A stretch of 64,000 nucleotides of DNA from Babylonia areolata (Eukaryota; Mollusca; Gastropoda; Neogastropoda; Buccinidae), in NCBI RefSeq assembly GCF_041734735.1, contig NC_134903.1:2073828-2137827 (forward strand). The letters are read 5' to 3'. Position 1 is the stretch's first letter. Each line of letters starts with the position of its first letter. Below, piece after piece: positions 1 to 13,806 of this stretch. Both the position numbers and the translations under genes were made by a program. Under the pieces are notes generated by a model that made no database searches, was not told the DNA's origin, and saw only the letters and a program-made list of their open reading frames with translations.

Positions 1-1140
1 TCAAACCCAAAAAATCAAGATAAAAAAAAGAGCAAATTTCTTTCCTGTGGTGCGAATCCAGTATTCAATGTGCTCTTCAGGAAGGTACAGACAGATCAGA
101 AAGTGTGTGCACAGTGCGTGAATGTAATAAGAATGAAACCAAAGCATGCTGGACATGAACCGGAGCTTAGGTGAAAAAACGACCTTTTCAAAGAAAAAGA
201 AAAATATAATCCCAACGAACAAGACCCCCACCCCCCAAAAATGATGCATCAGTTCACTCTAACCCCATAACCCCATTCACTCCCCCCGTCCCCCATCTCC
301 CCCTAATAAAAAGGGATCAGGTTAAGGTAGAAAAATGATGCATCAGTTCATTCTAACCCCACTCATCACACACACCCTCACCACCCCTAATAAAAAGGGA
401 TCAGGTTAAGGTAGAAAAATGATGCATCAGTTCACTCTAACCCCATTCATCACACACACCCTCACCCCCCACCCCTCGTTTCTCGGACAGAGTCGGTAGC
501 TTCTGGAGTCTGTGGGATCTTGGAGAGAATGTTCTCTCGCTCATTTCATTTTCTCTCTCTACTCTCAACTCTATGTCAGCATTAAAAAAAAAAAAAAGTG
601 CACTCCAGTGTTTGTTAAGTCTGGCTTTTGTTGGCACGGCGCCTGAATTCTGTTTTAAAGTGTGTTCGAATTGAACTACACTCCCACCCCCCACCCCCCA
701 CCTATTTTTTTGTGGGTTTTTTTTGTTTATTTGTTTGTTAATCAAAAGCTTCTGTTAAATCAGAAGTTGTGACGTCCAGTCCTAACGGAGTATTTCAATA
801 TTTCTGCCATTTGTTGGCCATTTTATGACGGTGTAGTTCAGTGTGACTGTTCACCAGCTGAAATTAATTCTGGAAAGTTGAAAAGGTTCGTGACTGTATT
901 ATCGTCACCTTTCCAGCCAGAACGGGTTTTTTAAATCGTAACTAGTGTAAACCAGTATTCATATATTAAAGTGTGTTTTCAGTCTAATGATTGAGTACAC
1001 GTGAAAAACGTGTCAGCTTCTGATTCAGCCAGTGCTAGCCAGGGTGTTTGTTGGGTGCGTCACATGTCATTCAGTGTCAGACCAGACTTGCTGAAATAAA
1101 TACACGAAGTGCAAAGGAGGACTTGCTGGGATATCATTCT
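1..1140. other. Left flank, no gene recognised
   Basis: No exon or RNA gene is recognisable here. The stretch holds an 84-94 bp tandem repeat (237-475), a T/A-rich patch near 585-600 and 700-740, and unique-looking AT-rich sequence from 740 to 1130. The open frames at 1-249 and 437-745 have no recognisable domain and cross low-complexity sequence, so they are not called as genes. Confidence 0.5.
237..475. repeat. 84-94 bp tandem repeat, about 2.7 copies
   Basis: The motif ATGATGCATCAGTTCA recurs at about 240, 335 and 420. Each time it is followed by CTAACCCC- and CACACACCCTCAC-type sequence and then by AAAAAGGGATCAGGTTAAGG. Units are C-rich and diverge mainly in the C/T run. Confidence 0.8.
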
Positions 1141-1850
1141 GTGCTGAAGGAATGCACGTTTGTGTCTATATCTTCCCGTTTGTCTCTCACTGTCTCTCCT
1201 AATCTGTGCACTGAAGGAATGCACGTTTGTGTCTATATCTTCCTGTTTGTCTCTGTCTCTCCTAATCTGTGCACTGAAGGAATGAACGTTTGTGTCTATA
1301 TCTTCCTGTTTGTCTCTCACTGTCTCTCCTAATCTGTGCGCTGAAGGAATGCACGTTTGTGTCTATATCTTCCTGTTTGTCTCTGTCTCTCCTAGTCTGT
1401 GCACTGAAGGAATGCACGTTTGTGTCTATATCTTCCTGTTTGTCTCTCACTGTCTCTCCTAATCTGTGCGCTGAAGGAATGCACGTTTGTGTCTATATCT
1501 TCCTGTTTGTCTCTCACCGTCTCTCCTAGTCTGTGCACTGAAGGAATGCACGTTTGTGTCTATATCTTCCTGTTTCTCTCTGTCTCTCCTAGTCTGTGCA
1601 CTGAAGGAATGCACGTTTGTGTCTATATCTTCCTGTTTCTCTCTGTCTCTCCTAGTCTGTGCACTGAAGGAATGCACGTTTGTGTCTATATCTTCCTGTT
1701 TCTCTCTGTCTCTCCTAGTCTGTGCGCTGAAGGAATGCACGTTTGTGTCTATATCTTCCTGTTTGTCTCTGTCTCTTCTAGTCTGTGCGCTGAAGGAATG
1801 CACGTTTCTGTCTATATCTTCCTGTTTGTCTCTCACCGTCTCTCCTAATC
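1141..1850. repeat. 60/66-bp minisatellite, about 11 copies
   Basis: Units contain CTGAAGGAATGCACGTTTGT, then a TCTATATCTTCCTGTTTGTC stretch and a CTCTCCTAATCTGTG stretch. Two length variants differ by presence of CTCACTGT. Because unit lengths are multiples of three, open frames run through the array on both strands. They have no other coding support. Confidence 0.92.
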
Positions 1851-2960
1851 TGCATGCGTGTGTGCATGCGTGTATATGTACATATGTACATGCAGTGTGC
1901 AGAAATGTAATCCTGTTGCCCCATTTGGGGTGTGGAGGATACAGTTACAACAAACTCATTGAACCACACAGTCATGGCAGACACAGAGAGACAGAAGCAG
2001 AAAGTGAGACGCTGAGGGAAGTGAAAGAGATAGTGAGAGAGACAGAGAGAAAGATAAACAGAGAAACTGTCCGACAAAAACAGAAAAGGTAGGAGAAGAA
2101 AAGAAGACAGACACACCGACACACACACTTTGAGAGAAGGAAGCAGCAAAAGTGCGGACGATCTAAGGGAAACAACTACTTTATAGTAATTAGTTGTCTA
2201 GAGTGACCTCCCATAAAAAGGAATTCTGCATCATTCACACCAAAAACAACAGACGTAAGATTATAAGATTAGTGACCAAACAAAACAAGGCTCAGACAGA
2301 ACTATGAAATTTGATATCTGTTCACAAAATGTTTGTACCCTGTCATTCAAGCAGCCAGACTTATGTTGGAGCTGTGTACATGCCTAATATGTCTGTGTTT
2401 CCAAGACCAACTGAAAACTGATCAGAATTACCGGGTATTTGACATGCATATTTGATACAACCAACAGGGATTACAACATGCACATTATATCTTCTGCATT
2501 CAAACACCAGCAGGTCAACTTGGGAGACAGAATACACACAAAAAATTCACATCATTGTAAATAAATTACATGATTTATTTGTAATATTTATTTCTCACTC
2601 AATCAAGGCAATACTGGAGTAATATATCCCACAATGAATCACATATATTCCACAGTGAATCAATCATGTTATCAACAGATCCAATAAATACTGGTACATC
2701 CATAAGAATCAATCATCCAATTCCAAAAAACTGCTCTTATCACTGAAATAAATCTTTATAAAAACAAATCATCTTATCAGTTAGTCATCTTTAAATATAA
2801 TCACAAGACAAAATCTATCCCAAAAACAAATCATGATAAGTTAAACAATTTCTTCAGTTCCTGATGTACACGTGAATGAATGGCTCCATACACACAGGCG
2901 TTAATATCATGCCTTAATTTTGTTCTCTACTGTCAAACATAGAAATGAAATAAAAGACAT
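1851..2960. other. AT-rich stretch, no gene recognised
   Basis: Apart from short TG and purine-rich (GAGA) patches at 1850-2110, this is AT-rich sequence without a recognisable exon. It might include the 3' untranslated region of a gene outside the window, but nothing in the sequence decides this. Confidence 0.4.
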
Positions 2961-3103
2961 AGGAAATTTTCTATCTAAAATTACGTTTAAATAACATACT
3001 TACCGTGACCCAACGAGTGCAGACTCCGGCAGGGGTCTGACATTCCTGTCCTGTGCAAACTACTATCCGCCTATGCGGAGCAGACGAAACTACGGCCGAT
3101 AAC
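2961..3103 (-). mobile_element. Retroposon family R, copy 1 (5'-truncated)
   Basis: This 143-bp copy begins AGGAAATTTTC on the plus strand and is flanked by the direct repeat AAAAGACAT (2952-2960 and 3104-3112). The same left boundary occurs in copies at 43439 and 50545, while the right boundary differs among them. That is the pattern of target-primed retroposition with 5' truncation, so the element runs on the minus strand with its 3' end at 2961. It contains TCCGCCTATGCGGA, a short hairpin. I do not recognise the family. Confidence 0.8.
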
Positions 3104-3112
3104 AAAAGACAT

Positions 3113-4290
3113 CATACATTTACACCCCCACACATGATAAAACCAGTTCATTTTATGTACTGACAACAATAACCAACAAATAAACAATGAATTGCGCATA
3201 TATGTGTGCATATTTAAGATAAAACATCTCTTGGAAAAATATTATTTCCAGCCATATCAAGTTCAATCACAGATAATCAAATGCATGTATATAAGTACAG
3301 CACAAATCATTGTTAACACCTTTGTTTTATTCTTGTTGCTGCCCTGTCTTCCACACTGATCAAATGGCACCAGAGAACTGTCAATGTTGTGTACCCACAA
3401 GGCCACTCACCGGAGAAGGCCCTGCGCTGTTGAGCCTGTATGATGTCTGTGTGATGTTGGAAAATGTGTCTCTGATACTTTGTATGCCTGTAGGATGCTT
3501 GTGTGTTGTGTGATGTGATGGGAAATATGTCACTGATACTTTATATCACTATTAGATGCTTTATGAGACTGTAAGATGCTTATGTGATATGATGAAAAAT
3601 GTGTCACTGATGCTTTCTTTTTTTTCCCCTAATGTCTAAAGTCAAATCAAAATCGAACCAAATCATGTTAACAGCCCAGCTCAAGTCATCAGCCATCCCC
3701 AGCTGTCAAACAAAAGTCAGCATCATACAATGCTTAAAACGATCATCATCACCTATAATACAGATGATCAAGAACTGTAACTGTACAATGGCAGGCAGTG
3801 AAAACCCTCCATCACAGGCAACAGCCCACCTGTCAAACAGACAGCATCCCACTAACTCAAAAAACAACTGATATACTGGTCATACCATCCACTCTAAATC
3901 ATCCATCTCTCCCTAACCTGTGCCCACAAAATTCACACAGTGTACAAACTGGATGCATGTATATAAAAATCAGTTTGGAATGTCTCAACCCAAGCAAGTA
4001 CAATTTCTAGAAAACAATATGAATGATTACAAAAGTAACATTTAAATCTGATTGATACTTGATACTCAGTGGTCATAATTCAAAGAAAGATAGAGGGAAA
4101 AAAAATCTTTAAATTGTTGATTCTGACAGCAGCTCGGCATTAATTTTGACCAATCTATTAACCAGATGAAAATGAAGCTTGGCTGGATTTGTTGACGTTG
4201 TCCAGCAGGAAGTTACACATGAGGCTCTTATTTTCAAACTATTATTCTATTCTGATTTTACTGCTCCTCTGTCTAATGTGTTCATACAGC
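3113..4290. other. AT-rich stretch, no gene recognised
   Basis: No exon is supported. Around 3420-3620 there are about three diverged copies of a 70-75 bp unit built on GATGCTT...GTGATATGATG...AAAATGTGTC. The remainder looks like unique, decayed sequence. Confidence 0.5.
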
Positions 4291-4291
4291 C

Positions 4292-4432
4292 TTGCTTAGT
4301 TTCCAACCATCCTTCCTTATAAGAATTATACTTGTCTGTCTAGAACTCCTACAGACTTGCTTAGTTTCAAACCATCTGCCTAAATAAAAATTAAAAAAGA
4401 TACTTGTCTGTCTACAGCTTTTACAAACTCTG
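4292..4432. repeat. Diverged 65-75 bp tandem duplication
   Basis: The segment starting TTGCTTAGTTTCCAACCAT occurs twice (about 4292 and 4356). Each copy ends with ATACTTGTCTGTCTA, followed by CTCCTACAGAC or a diverged form. The second copy carries an A-rich insertion. Confidence 0.75.
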
Positions 4433-4438
4433 TTTATT
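4433..4438 (-). terminator. Candidate polyadenylation signal of the oxidoreductase gene
   Basis: TTTATT on the plus strand reads AATAAA on the minus strand, 241 bases beyond the stop codon at 4679. It is the closest canonical hexamer I noticed downstream of the gene. No transcript evidence is available. Confidence 0.45.
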
Positions 4439-4678
4439 TTCTTTTGCCGAATCTTTAGTGCCATTTCAATGGCAAATCATTTTCAAAGTATTCATTTTAA
4501 AATTTATACTGCATTCCTGCGGAATGTTTACAGAATCTTCCAGATTTTCTATTCTTTAAAGTTGTGTCTTTTTACACACTGTTTATATATATATATATAG
4601 TTCTTCCTTCAGAAATTGTGAAGAAAGTTGCATGCATTCCTCAAACGGTTCCTCTCTCTCCTCCTGAACAGTGTGAGT

Positions 4679-4807
4679 TCAGAAACTGCCGTCAGGCTGG
4701 ATGTGCACAACGCAGTTCTCTTTCCTGGCTTTCTCAGCGGCAAACACCAGCAGGTGGCTCCCCAATGTGTCGTCCGCCCCCGTCCTGATCAGCTCTTTGT
4801 TCCCCGT
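4679..4807 (-). CDS. Oxidoreductase exon 12 (stop codon)
   Basis: It encodes the last 42 residues, [20 protein letters not shown] to IQPDGSF, and then [15 protein letters not shown] matches the usual C-terminal helix. Acceptor GTGACAG. Confidence 0.92.
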   Translation of the reverse strand, partial: TGNKELIRTGADDTLGSHLLVFAAEKARKENCVVHIQPDGSF

Positions 4808-5027
4808 CTGTCACAAACAACAAAAGGATGTTTGAACAAAACAAAAAATGAAAAAAAATGAAAAAGAAAAAAAAAGGCAATCACTATAAAAGACATATAC
4901 AAATTTTCAGTCGATACACTTTTTTCCATGAACAAATGACATAATGTGAAAAATTATGTATGAAATACATTCATTTTTTTTTATGATTCATATCCTACCA
5001 CTACCACCACTACTACTGCTGCTGCTG

Positions 5028-5059
<32 letters not shown>

Positions 5060-5421
5060 GCTTTCAACAGTATGTTTTGTTGGTATTCCTGTCTGACTGA
5101 CTGTTGCACACCCACAGCATGAGTTCCAAACACTCAACTGAGTGCAGAAAAGACAACCAGACATCAAAGGGCCGTCCCATGTTTCTTTGAGAAAAAGATA
5201 CAGAGAAATAGAGATGACAAGAATCCTTGTCCACACACTGTATTCACATACACACACACACATGTAATCTCATGCTGTTCAAAGAGCTTTTACATGACTG
5301 TATTCACACATACACACACACATGTAATCTCATACTGTTCAAAGAGCTTTCACATGACTGTATTCACACATACACACACACATGTAATCTCATACTGTTC
5401 AAAGAGCTTTCACATGACTGT

Positions 5422-5462
<41 letters not shown>

Positions 5463-5619
5463 CTCATACTGTTCAAAGAGCTTTCACATGACTGTATTCA
5501 CACACACACACACACACATGTAATCTCATACTGTTTAAAGAGCTTTTACATGATTGTATTCACACACACATACATGTAAATCTCATGCTGTTCAAAGAGC
5601 TTTTACATGACTGTATTCA

Positions 5620-5670
<51 letters not shown>

Positions 5671-5937
5671 ATCTCATGCTGATCAAAGAGCTTTTACATG
5701 ACTGTATTCACACACACACACATGTAATCTCATACTGTTCAAAGAGCTTTTACATGACTGTATTCACACACACACACACATGTAATCTCATGCTGTTGAA
5801 AGAGCTTTTACATTACTGTATTCACACATACACACACACATGTAATCTCATACTGTTCAAAGAGCTTTCACATGACTGTATTCACACACACACACACATG
5901 TAATCTCATACAGTTCAAAGAGCTTTCACATGACTGT

Positions 5938-5974
<37 letters not shown>

Positions 5975-6064
5975 CTCATACTGTTCAAAGAGCTTTTACA
6001 TGACTGTATTCACACACACACACATGTAAATCTCATGCTGTTCAAAGAGCTTTTACATGACTGT

Positions 6065-6121
<57 letters not shown>

Positions 6122-7931
6122 CTCATACTGTTCAAAGAGCTTTTACATGACTGTATTCACACACACACACACATGTAAATCTCATGCTGTTCAAAGAGCT
6201 TTTACATGACTGTATTCACACACACACACATATGTAAATCTCATGCTGATCAAAGAGCTTTTACATGACTGTATTCACACACACACACATGTAATCTCAT
6301 ACTGTTCAAAGAGCTTTTACATGACTGTATTCACACACACACACATGTAATCTCATACTGTTCAAAGAGCTTTCACATGAATTGCATTCACACACACACA
6401 CACATACACACAAGTAGTCTCATACTGTTCAAAGAGCTTTCACATGAATTGTATTCACACACACACACACATGTACTGTTCAAAAAGTTTTCATATCAAA
6501 CTTCTGGCCAACCTGACATCAGCGTTCTCAAGTGGTCTTCGTGCTACAAATGTAAATTCTGACTGCTTCAGTTTCAACTTTCAGTTTCTTAAGGAGGCGT
6601 CACTGCGTTTGGACAAATCTATATATTCCACAACACATCTGCTAGGCAGATGCCTGACAGCAGCATAACCTAACGCACTTGTCAGGCATTGAGTGTATGC
6701 TTATATATCTGTGTACCTATCAGAGTGGATTTCTTTTCTTTACAGAATTTTCCAGAGGACAACACTCTCATTGCCATGGGTTCTTTTTCAGTGTGCCAAG
6801 TGTGTGCTGCAAACGGGACCTTGGTTTATCGTCTCATCTGAAAGACTAGATGCTCAGTTTGATTTTCCAGTCAAACTTGGGAGAAAGGGCAAGAGTGGGA
6901 TTCGAACCCACACCCTTACTAACTCTCTGTATTGGCAGCTGAGCGTCTTAACCATTCGGCCACCTTCCTCCCAATTCTAATTCTGACCTGCCCTCCACCA
7001 CACCAGAAACAATGCATACATTTTTAACATTCAGAACTGAAAGACAGCAGAGTCCACTGAACACAAGAACAGACAACACAATCATCTGGTATCAACATCT
7101 CCCATTCCTCACCAATGCTCTTTGCAGTTCATTAACACAATGCTGGTTAACACACATTTATCTTGTTCAATAAAAAATAAATAAATCCTAGTTCCTCAAA
7201 TGCTCACCAGACTCATGTGTAAACAAATGCAAAGAAAACAATAAAAAGGTAATTATCGTAAGTTAATGTCAATGGTTGTATTGATGTCTGTTGAAAATAT
7301 CATTCCAAGAACCTTAAAAATTCCAGGATTCCACTGGAAATTTTTTATCTTTCTCTCGCTGCTTAACACTCCTTGTCCCTTAGATGTTCAGCACATTTCA
7401 GTGTAAATGAATGTAGAAAAAAAGAAAGAAAAGAAATTGTACAAGATTTTCTAAGATGATGAATAAAAACAATTATTTTTAAAAAATCTTCTTACCTTCA
7501 GAGCGCTGACAAATGCCTTCATAAGCCCATAGTCTGCTCCACTGTGGCCCCTCAGACGGCCAGGAGGTTTCTCTTCCATCGCTGACAATGGCACTTGTCC
7601 TGTGCAAAGGGGACTTAATCATATCATCGTTTCTCCATCTTAGTATTCTTCTTGTGCAAACTTGTTGGGTTTTTTGTTTTGTTTTATTTTTAATAAATAT
7701 AAAGCTGAAGCTGCACAATGCCAGAAGGGGACTTGGTTTCTCTCTTTCAGCATTTTTTTTCTCTCAAAACTTGATACTTGTTCACACATATAACGTGAAG
7801 CAGTAAAAAGTAGAATGGTATACAAGCACCCCTCACAAGACTCTCTGATTATCTCTGGTGGAGAATTTAAAGTATTTTAGCACAGAACTGGCAAACAGCG
7901 AATGAAGTATAAGTAAAGGTTTTAAAGAAAT

Positions 7932-7969
<38 letters not shown>

Positions 7970-8000
7970 CACACACACACACACACCAACACAAAAAGAG

Positions 8001-8032
<32 letters not shown>

Positions 8033-9008
8033 CACGTTGGGTTACGCTGCTGGTCAGGCATCTGCTTGATGTGGTGTAGCGTATATGGGTTTGTCTGACT
8101 GCAGTGATGCCTCTTTGGGAAACCGTGACTTAACTGAAACTATGTAACAGCGCGTTGGGTTACGCTGCTGGTCAGGCATCTGCCTGGCAGATAGGGTGTA
8201 GCGTATATGGATTTGTCTGAATGCAGTGACGCCTCCTTCAGCTACTGATACTGATACTGAGACTGTCAGACTTACTTGTATTCTGTGTCAGAAAGTCGAA
8301 AACCTCCACTGCCCCGAATCCACCGTCACATCGAATTTCACCCTGAAACAAAACACATTCCCCCAATCACTGGTCATTTGGATGGAATGATAAACTGAGT
8401 TCCTGTGTGTAGCATGCACTCACTACACGTAAAAGAACTCATGGCAACAAAAGGATTGTCCCTGGCAAAACTCTGTGGAAAAAGTCCACTTTGATAGGAA
8501 AACACATCCACATGCAGACAGAAAAGAACTGAAAGGCAAAAAGGGGAGTGGCACAGCACAGTAGCAACAGACTCTCCTCGGTGAAAATCAGCCCAAATTA
8601 CACAGCCCCAATTACACAGCCCTAATTAAAGTCTGCTGTGTTAAAGAACAATACAATATGATACAATGCAATGCAATGCAATGTAGTACAATACAATGCA
8701 ATGACAGAGCTGTCTACTATACTTCATGAAACTACAGCAGCCTGAACCATGTTGACAACACCACCACCATCACTGAAGCAGCAGCAGCAACAACAACAAC
8801 AACAGTTATACTTTGGAAAATATTCAGAGAGAGGCTTAACCATTATGACATATATTGATTCCTAATAGTTTTAGCCACACAAAAAATAATGCAAGACAAA
8901 CCATTCTTCCCTCTACCGCTCCCGAGAATAAAACCCAATCAAGAAAATAAAACCAACCAACCCCTCTCCCACCACAAAAAGGACAACACTCACTCACTCA
9001 CTCTCTCA

Positions 9009-9044
<36 letters not shown>

Positions 9045-12000
9045 CTCTCACACACACACACACACACACTCACTCACTCTCTCACTCACACACACACACA
9101 CACACACACACAAAATAAAACAAACACAAAAAAAACCCAAATAATACAAAAACACCCAAAACTGCTTTACTGAATTCTAGATTTAAGTAAAGCCAGTCTA
9201 CAATATTCGCAATGCCTTTACTACAGATTTTTTCCACATAATTTTGCCAAAAGAGGACAACACTCTTGATACTATGGGTTCTTTTTCAGTGCGCCAAATG
9301 CACGCTACGCATGGGACCTTGGATTTTTGTCTCATCTGAACGACAAGATGCTCAGTTTGATTTTCCAGTCAACTTGGGAGAAAGGACGAGAGTGGGAATG
9401 GATCCCACACTCTCACGGACACTGTGTTGGTAGATAAACCTCTTAAACATTCTGCTACCTTGAACCCACACTCTCACAGATACTGTGTTGGTAGATAAAC
9501 CTCTTAAACATTCTGCTACCTTGAAACCACACTCTCACGGACACTGTGTTGGTAGATAAACCTCTTAAACATTCTGCTACCTTGAACCCACACTCTCACA
9601 GATACTGTGTTGGTAGATAAACCTCTTAAACATTCTGCTACCTTGAAACCACACTCTCACGGACACTGTGTTGGTAGATAAACCTCTTAAACATTCTGCT
9701 ACCTTGAACCTACACCCTCACGGACACTGTGTTGGTAGATAAACCTCTTAAGCATTCTGCTACCTTGAACGTACACCCTCACGGACACTGTGTTGGTAGA
9801 TAAACCTCTTAAGCATTCTGCTACCTTGAACCTACACTCTCACAGACACTGTGTTGGTAGATAAACCTCTTAAACATTCTACCTTGAACCTACACCCTCA
9901 CGGACACTGTGTTGGTAGATAAACCTCTTAAACATTCTGCTACCTTAAACCTACACCCTCACAGACACTGTGTTGGTAGATAAACCTCTTAACTCACTCG
10001 CTGCCATTGTCCGCATATGCGGACATCGTCGGAGAAAGCGTTGGATGCCAATGTCCGCATATGCGGACTTGGATTTTAAAAAGTCGTGCTGTCGGAGTGA
10101 CGCGTCGGATGCGAAAATCAAAAGCAGATGTGATATCTTACGTCACCTCTGGTCAGCTTTTCATTCACACACGCTGCGTGTGTGTCGCGATAAGCTCAAC
10201 CGCAGTTGATAACAAAGCGTGCCCCCTGTCAGCTTTGTAAGTTGTTTGACAAGATGGCGTCACGGCGAAGTGTTCGACACGGTTGGAGAGGTGAAATGTT
10301 ACTCAGCGTCGAAGATGCTTTGGAAATGATCCAAACTGAAGGCTCTGATGTCGAAGGAGATAATGTTGATTCTTCGGACAGTTAATTTGAACCAGATCCC
10401 GATGAACTAGAAACAGATTCGGCCGCTGAAGAGAGTGTTTACAATGGAGAGGAAAGTGAGGAACATGTGCCAGCAGATGAGACAGACACAGACGACGAAA
10501 CCACTGAGGAAATGGACGATTTTGCAAGTGTTTTCATCAGTGATTGGACTGACAATTTTTCCTTTTTCCCTCTTGCACATCCCTTCACTGGCATACCAGG
10601 TTTGTCAGCTGACTGGCCAGTCAACACCCAGCCGGTTGAGTTTTTTTCTTTGTTCTTTGATTTTCATTATGTAGAGACAATATTTTTTTTTGTATGTGTG
10701 AATTTCAACTTTCTTCACCACCTGTTCATACTTCATTGCATGCACTAGGTCTTCAGTTCCTCAAATAGTGTTAGAATGTGATGTGGAACATGTTGGTGTA
10801 CCTTTCTGATGGGTGCAAAAATGCTAAAAAATACACTAAATATGGATACCGCGATCAACATCAAGATGGTGAGTAAATACTTTGATTTTTTGCACACATA
10901 TGGAACAACATTCCTTGCATACATATACTAAATATCAATTGTCTGGGTGTTTATTTGCTTTCTTTACAATTTTTTCCCCATCCTATACAAACCCTGGGTT
11001 TTCAGGGATTGGCAAGGGCAAAAACTCTTGGCATGGAGTGAGTTAAACATTCTGCTACCTTGAACCTACACTCTCACAGACACTGTGTTGGTAGATAAAC
11101 CTCTTAAGCATTCTGCTACCTTGAACCTACACTCTCACAGACACTGTGTTGGTAGATAAACCTCTTAAACATTCTGCTACCTTGAACCCACACTCTCACA
11201 GATACTGTGTTGGTAGATAAACCTCTTAAACATTCTGCTACCTTGAAACCACACTCTCACGGACACTGTGTTGGTAGATAAACCTCTTAAGCATTCTGCT
11301 ACCTTGAACCTACACTCTCACAGACACTGTGTTGGTAGATAAACCTCTTAAGCATTCTGCTACCTTGAACCTACACTCTGACAGACACTGTGTTGGTAGA
11401 TAAACCTCTTAAACATTCTACCTTGAACCTACACTCTCACAGACACTGTGTTGGTAGATAAACCTCTTAAACATTCTGCTACCTTGAACCTGCATCCTCA
11501 CAGACACTGTGTTGGTAGATAAACCTCTTAAACATTCTGCCTTGAACCCACACTCTCACAGACACTGTGTTGGCAGAAAAACCTCTTAAGCATTCTGCTA
11601 TCTTCCTCCTCAGTTTCTCCACAACTGTTAAAGATCCCTGTAGTCAGCATTCAGAGTCATGGAAACATGAACATACCCTGCATGCCCAGCTCTGCAAACG
11701 GAGTATGGCTGCCTCGGTAAAACATGCACAAAGAGCCTACTTGATGACACGAGTGAATGTGGAAGAAGCAGCCTACAAAGGAAATAACCAAAACAAATTG
11801 CAGCTAAAATGTAAAATTCACCCCAAACAAAAATATACAATAATTAACCCAAAACAAACTATACAGCTAGAGGAAAAGAAATACCTCATACACAATGTTT
11901 GCAACACCTTTACTATAGATTTAAAAGAGTGCTGAATCCAAACTGGTTTGTATGACAGTCAGTCTTGTCTGACTATGGCTATCGGAACAGCAGTGGGGGC

Positions 12001-12618
12001 AACTATCTGGTTAGAATCTGATTACAGCAGACAGTGTCTTGCCAAAGCTACATCCCCACTTTCTCCCCCACTGGTTCGAATCATGGTACAGTCGCCAATA
12101 TTTCCTCGCCCTCCACTAGACCTTGAGTGGTGGTCAGGATGCTAGTCATTCAGATCAGACGATAAACCAAGGTCCCGTATGCAGCATGCACTTAGTGCAC
12201 GTAAAAGAACCCATGGCAGCAAAAGGGTTGTTCCTGGCAAAATTCTGTAGAAAAAATCCACTTCGATAGGAAAAAACAAATAAAAAACTGCAGGTAAGAA
12301 AAAATACAAAAAAAATGGGTGGTGCTCTCAGTGGAGGTACGTGCTCTCCCTGGCGAGAGCAGCTCGAATTTCACACAGAGAAATGTGTTGTGACAAAAAA
12401 AAGAGAAATACAAAAACAAGGTTACAGAACTAACCTTAGTCCCATAGATTCTGACCTCCCGAGAACACAATCGGCTGGTGAAGGCTACCATCGTGAGACT
12501 GGCTGTTGCTCCGCTCTCAAACTGGAACGTAGCCACCTTCACAATCAACAGAAAATTAGTGATAAACACATCCCTGTGGTGGGTTTTAAAAAAACAGAAA
12601 AAAGTTATCAAGTTCTTT

Positions 12619-12650
<32 letters not shown>

Positions 12651-13470
12651 CTGCATGTGTGCACATGTGTGCATACTCAGCTGCACATGTGTGTGCATGT
12701 GAACACGTGCATGCATGTATGTACACGTATGTACACACGTGTGTGCAAATGTCTGTGCATGCATTATTTGCTTGATAATCATTATAAATATTGACAAGAT
12801 TCCAGATTTTTGTTTTAAAATTCCCCATGGAAAAAACAAACTGGTCAAAAAGCAAACAACACATGGCGACAGTGTGTGTGGCAATGTTACACAGAACATG
12901 ACGGACTTGTAGTAAAGTGAATGAAATCATGTTTAGAGTATCATCTGAACACAAAGCATCTGAATTCACAAAACAAATGAATGAACTGAAGAGACATGAA
13001 CAGGAGTTTGTATCACACACCATGTGAACAAGGGATCACTTCATACCTTCATGATATCATGGCAGAAAAGAGAAGAAAGCACACCAGTCTGGCTTCCATT
13101 CAGCTAAACCACTGACAATGACTTCATAACCACTGGCAGGTAGTGACTCCTAGTTTTGTGCTGTGTGCACTCACATGCACACACAGATACTAACATACAC
13201 ACACACACTTACACACAGATACTAACATACACACACACACACTTACACACAGATACTAACATACACACACTCACATGCACACACAGATACTAACATACAC
13301 ACACACACTTACACACAGATACTAACATACACACACACACTTACACACACAGATACTAACATACACACACACACTTACACACACAGATACTAACATACAC
13401 ACACTCACATGCACACACAGATACTAACATACACACACACACTTACACACACATATACTAACATACACAC

Positions 13471-13511
<41 letters not shown>

Positions 13512-13758
13512 CTACTAACATACACACACTCACATACACACACAGATACTAACATACACACACACACTTATACACACAGATACTAACATACACACACTCA
13601 CATGCACACACAGATACTAACATACACACACACACTTACACACACAGATACTAACATACACACAACACACACACACAGATACTAACATACACACACTCAC
13701 ATACACACACAGATACTAACATACACACACACACTTACACAGATACTAACATATACAC

Positions 13759-13806
<48 letters not shown>

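Noticed and set aside
2961-3103. Similarity of ATACTTACCGTG to the 5' end of U1 snRNA
   Set aside because: Only about nine bases match. The rest of the element shows no U1 stem-loops or Sm site, and the copies have retroposon boundaries.
12192-12899. 235-codon minus-strand frame overlapping exon 9
   Set aside because: Only the 34 codons of exon 9 are coding. The rest translates a GT repeat and a SINE.
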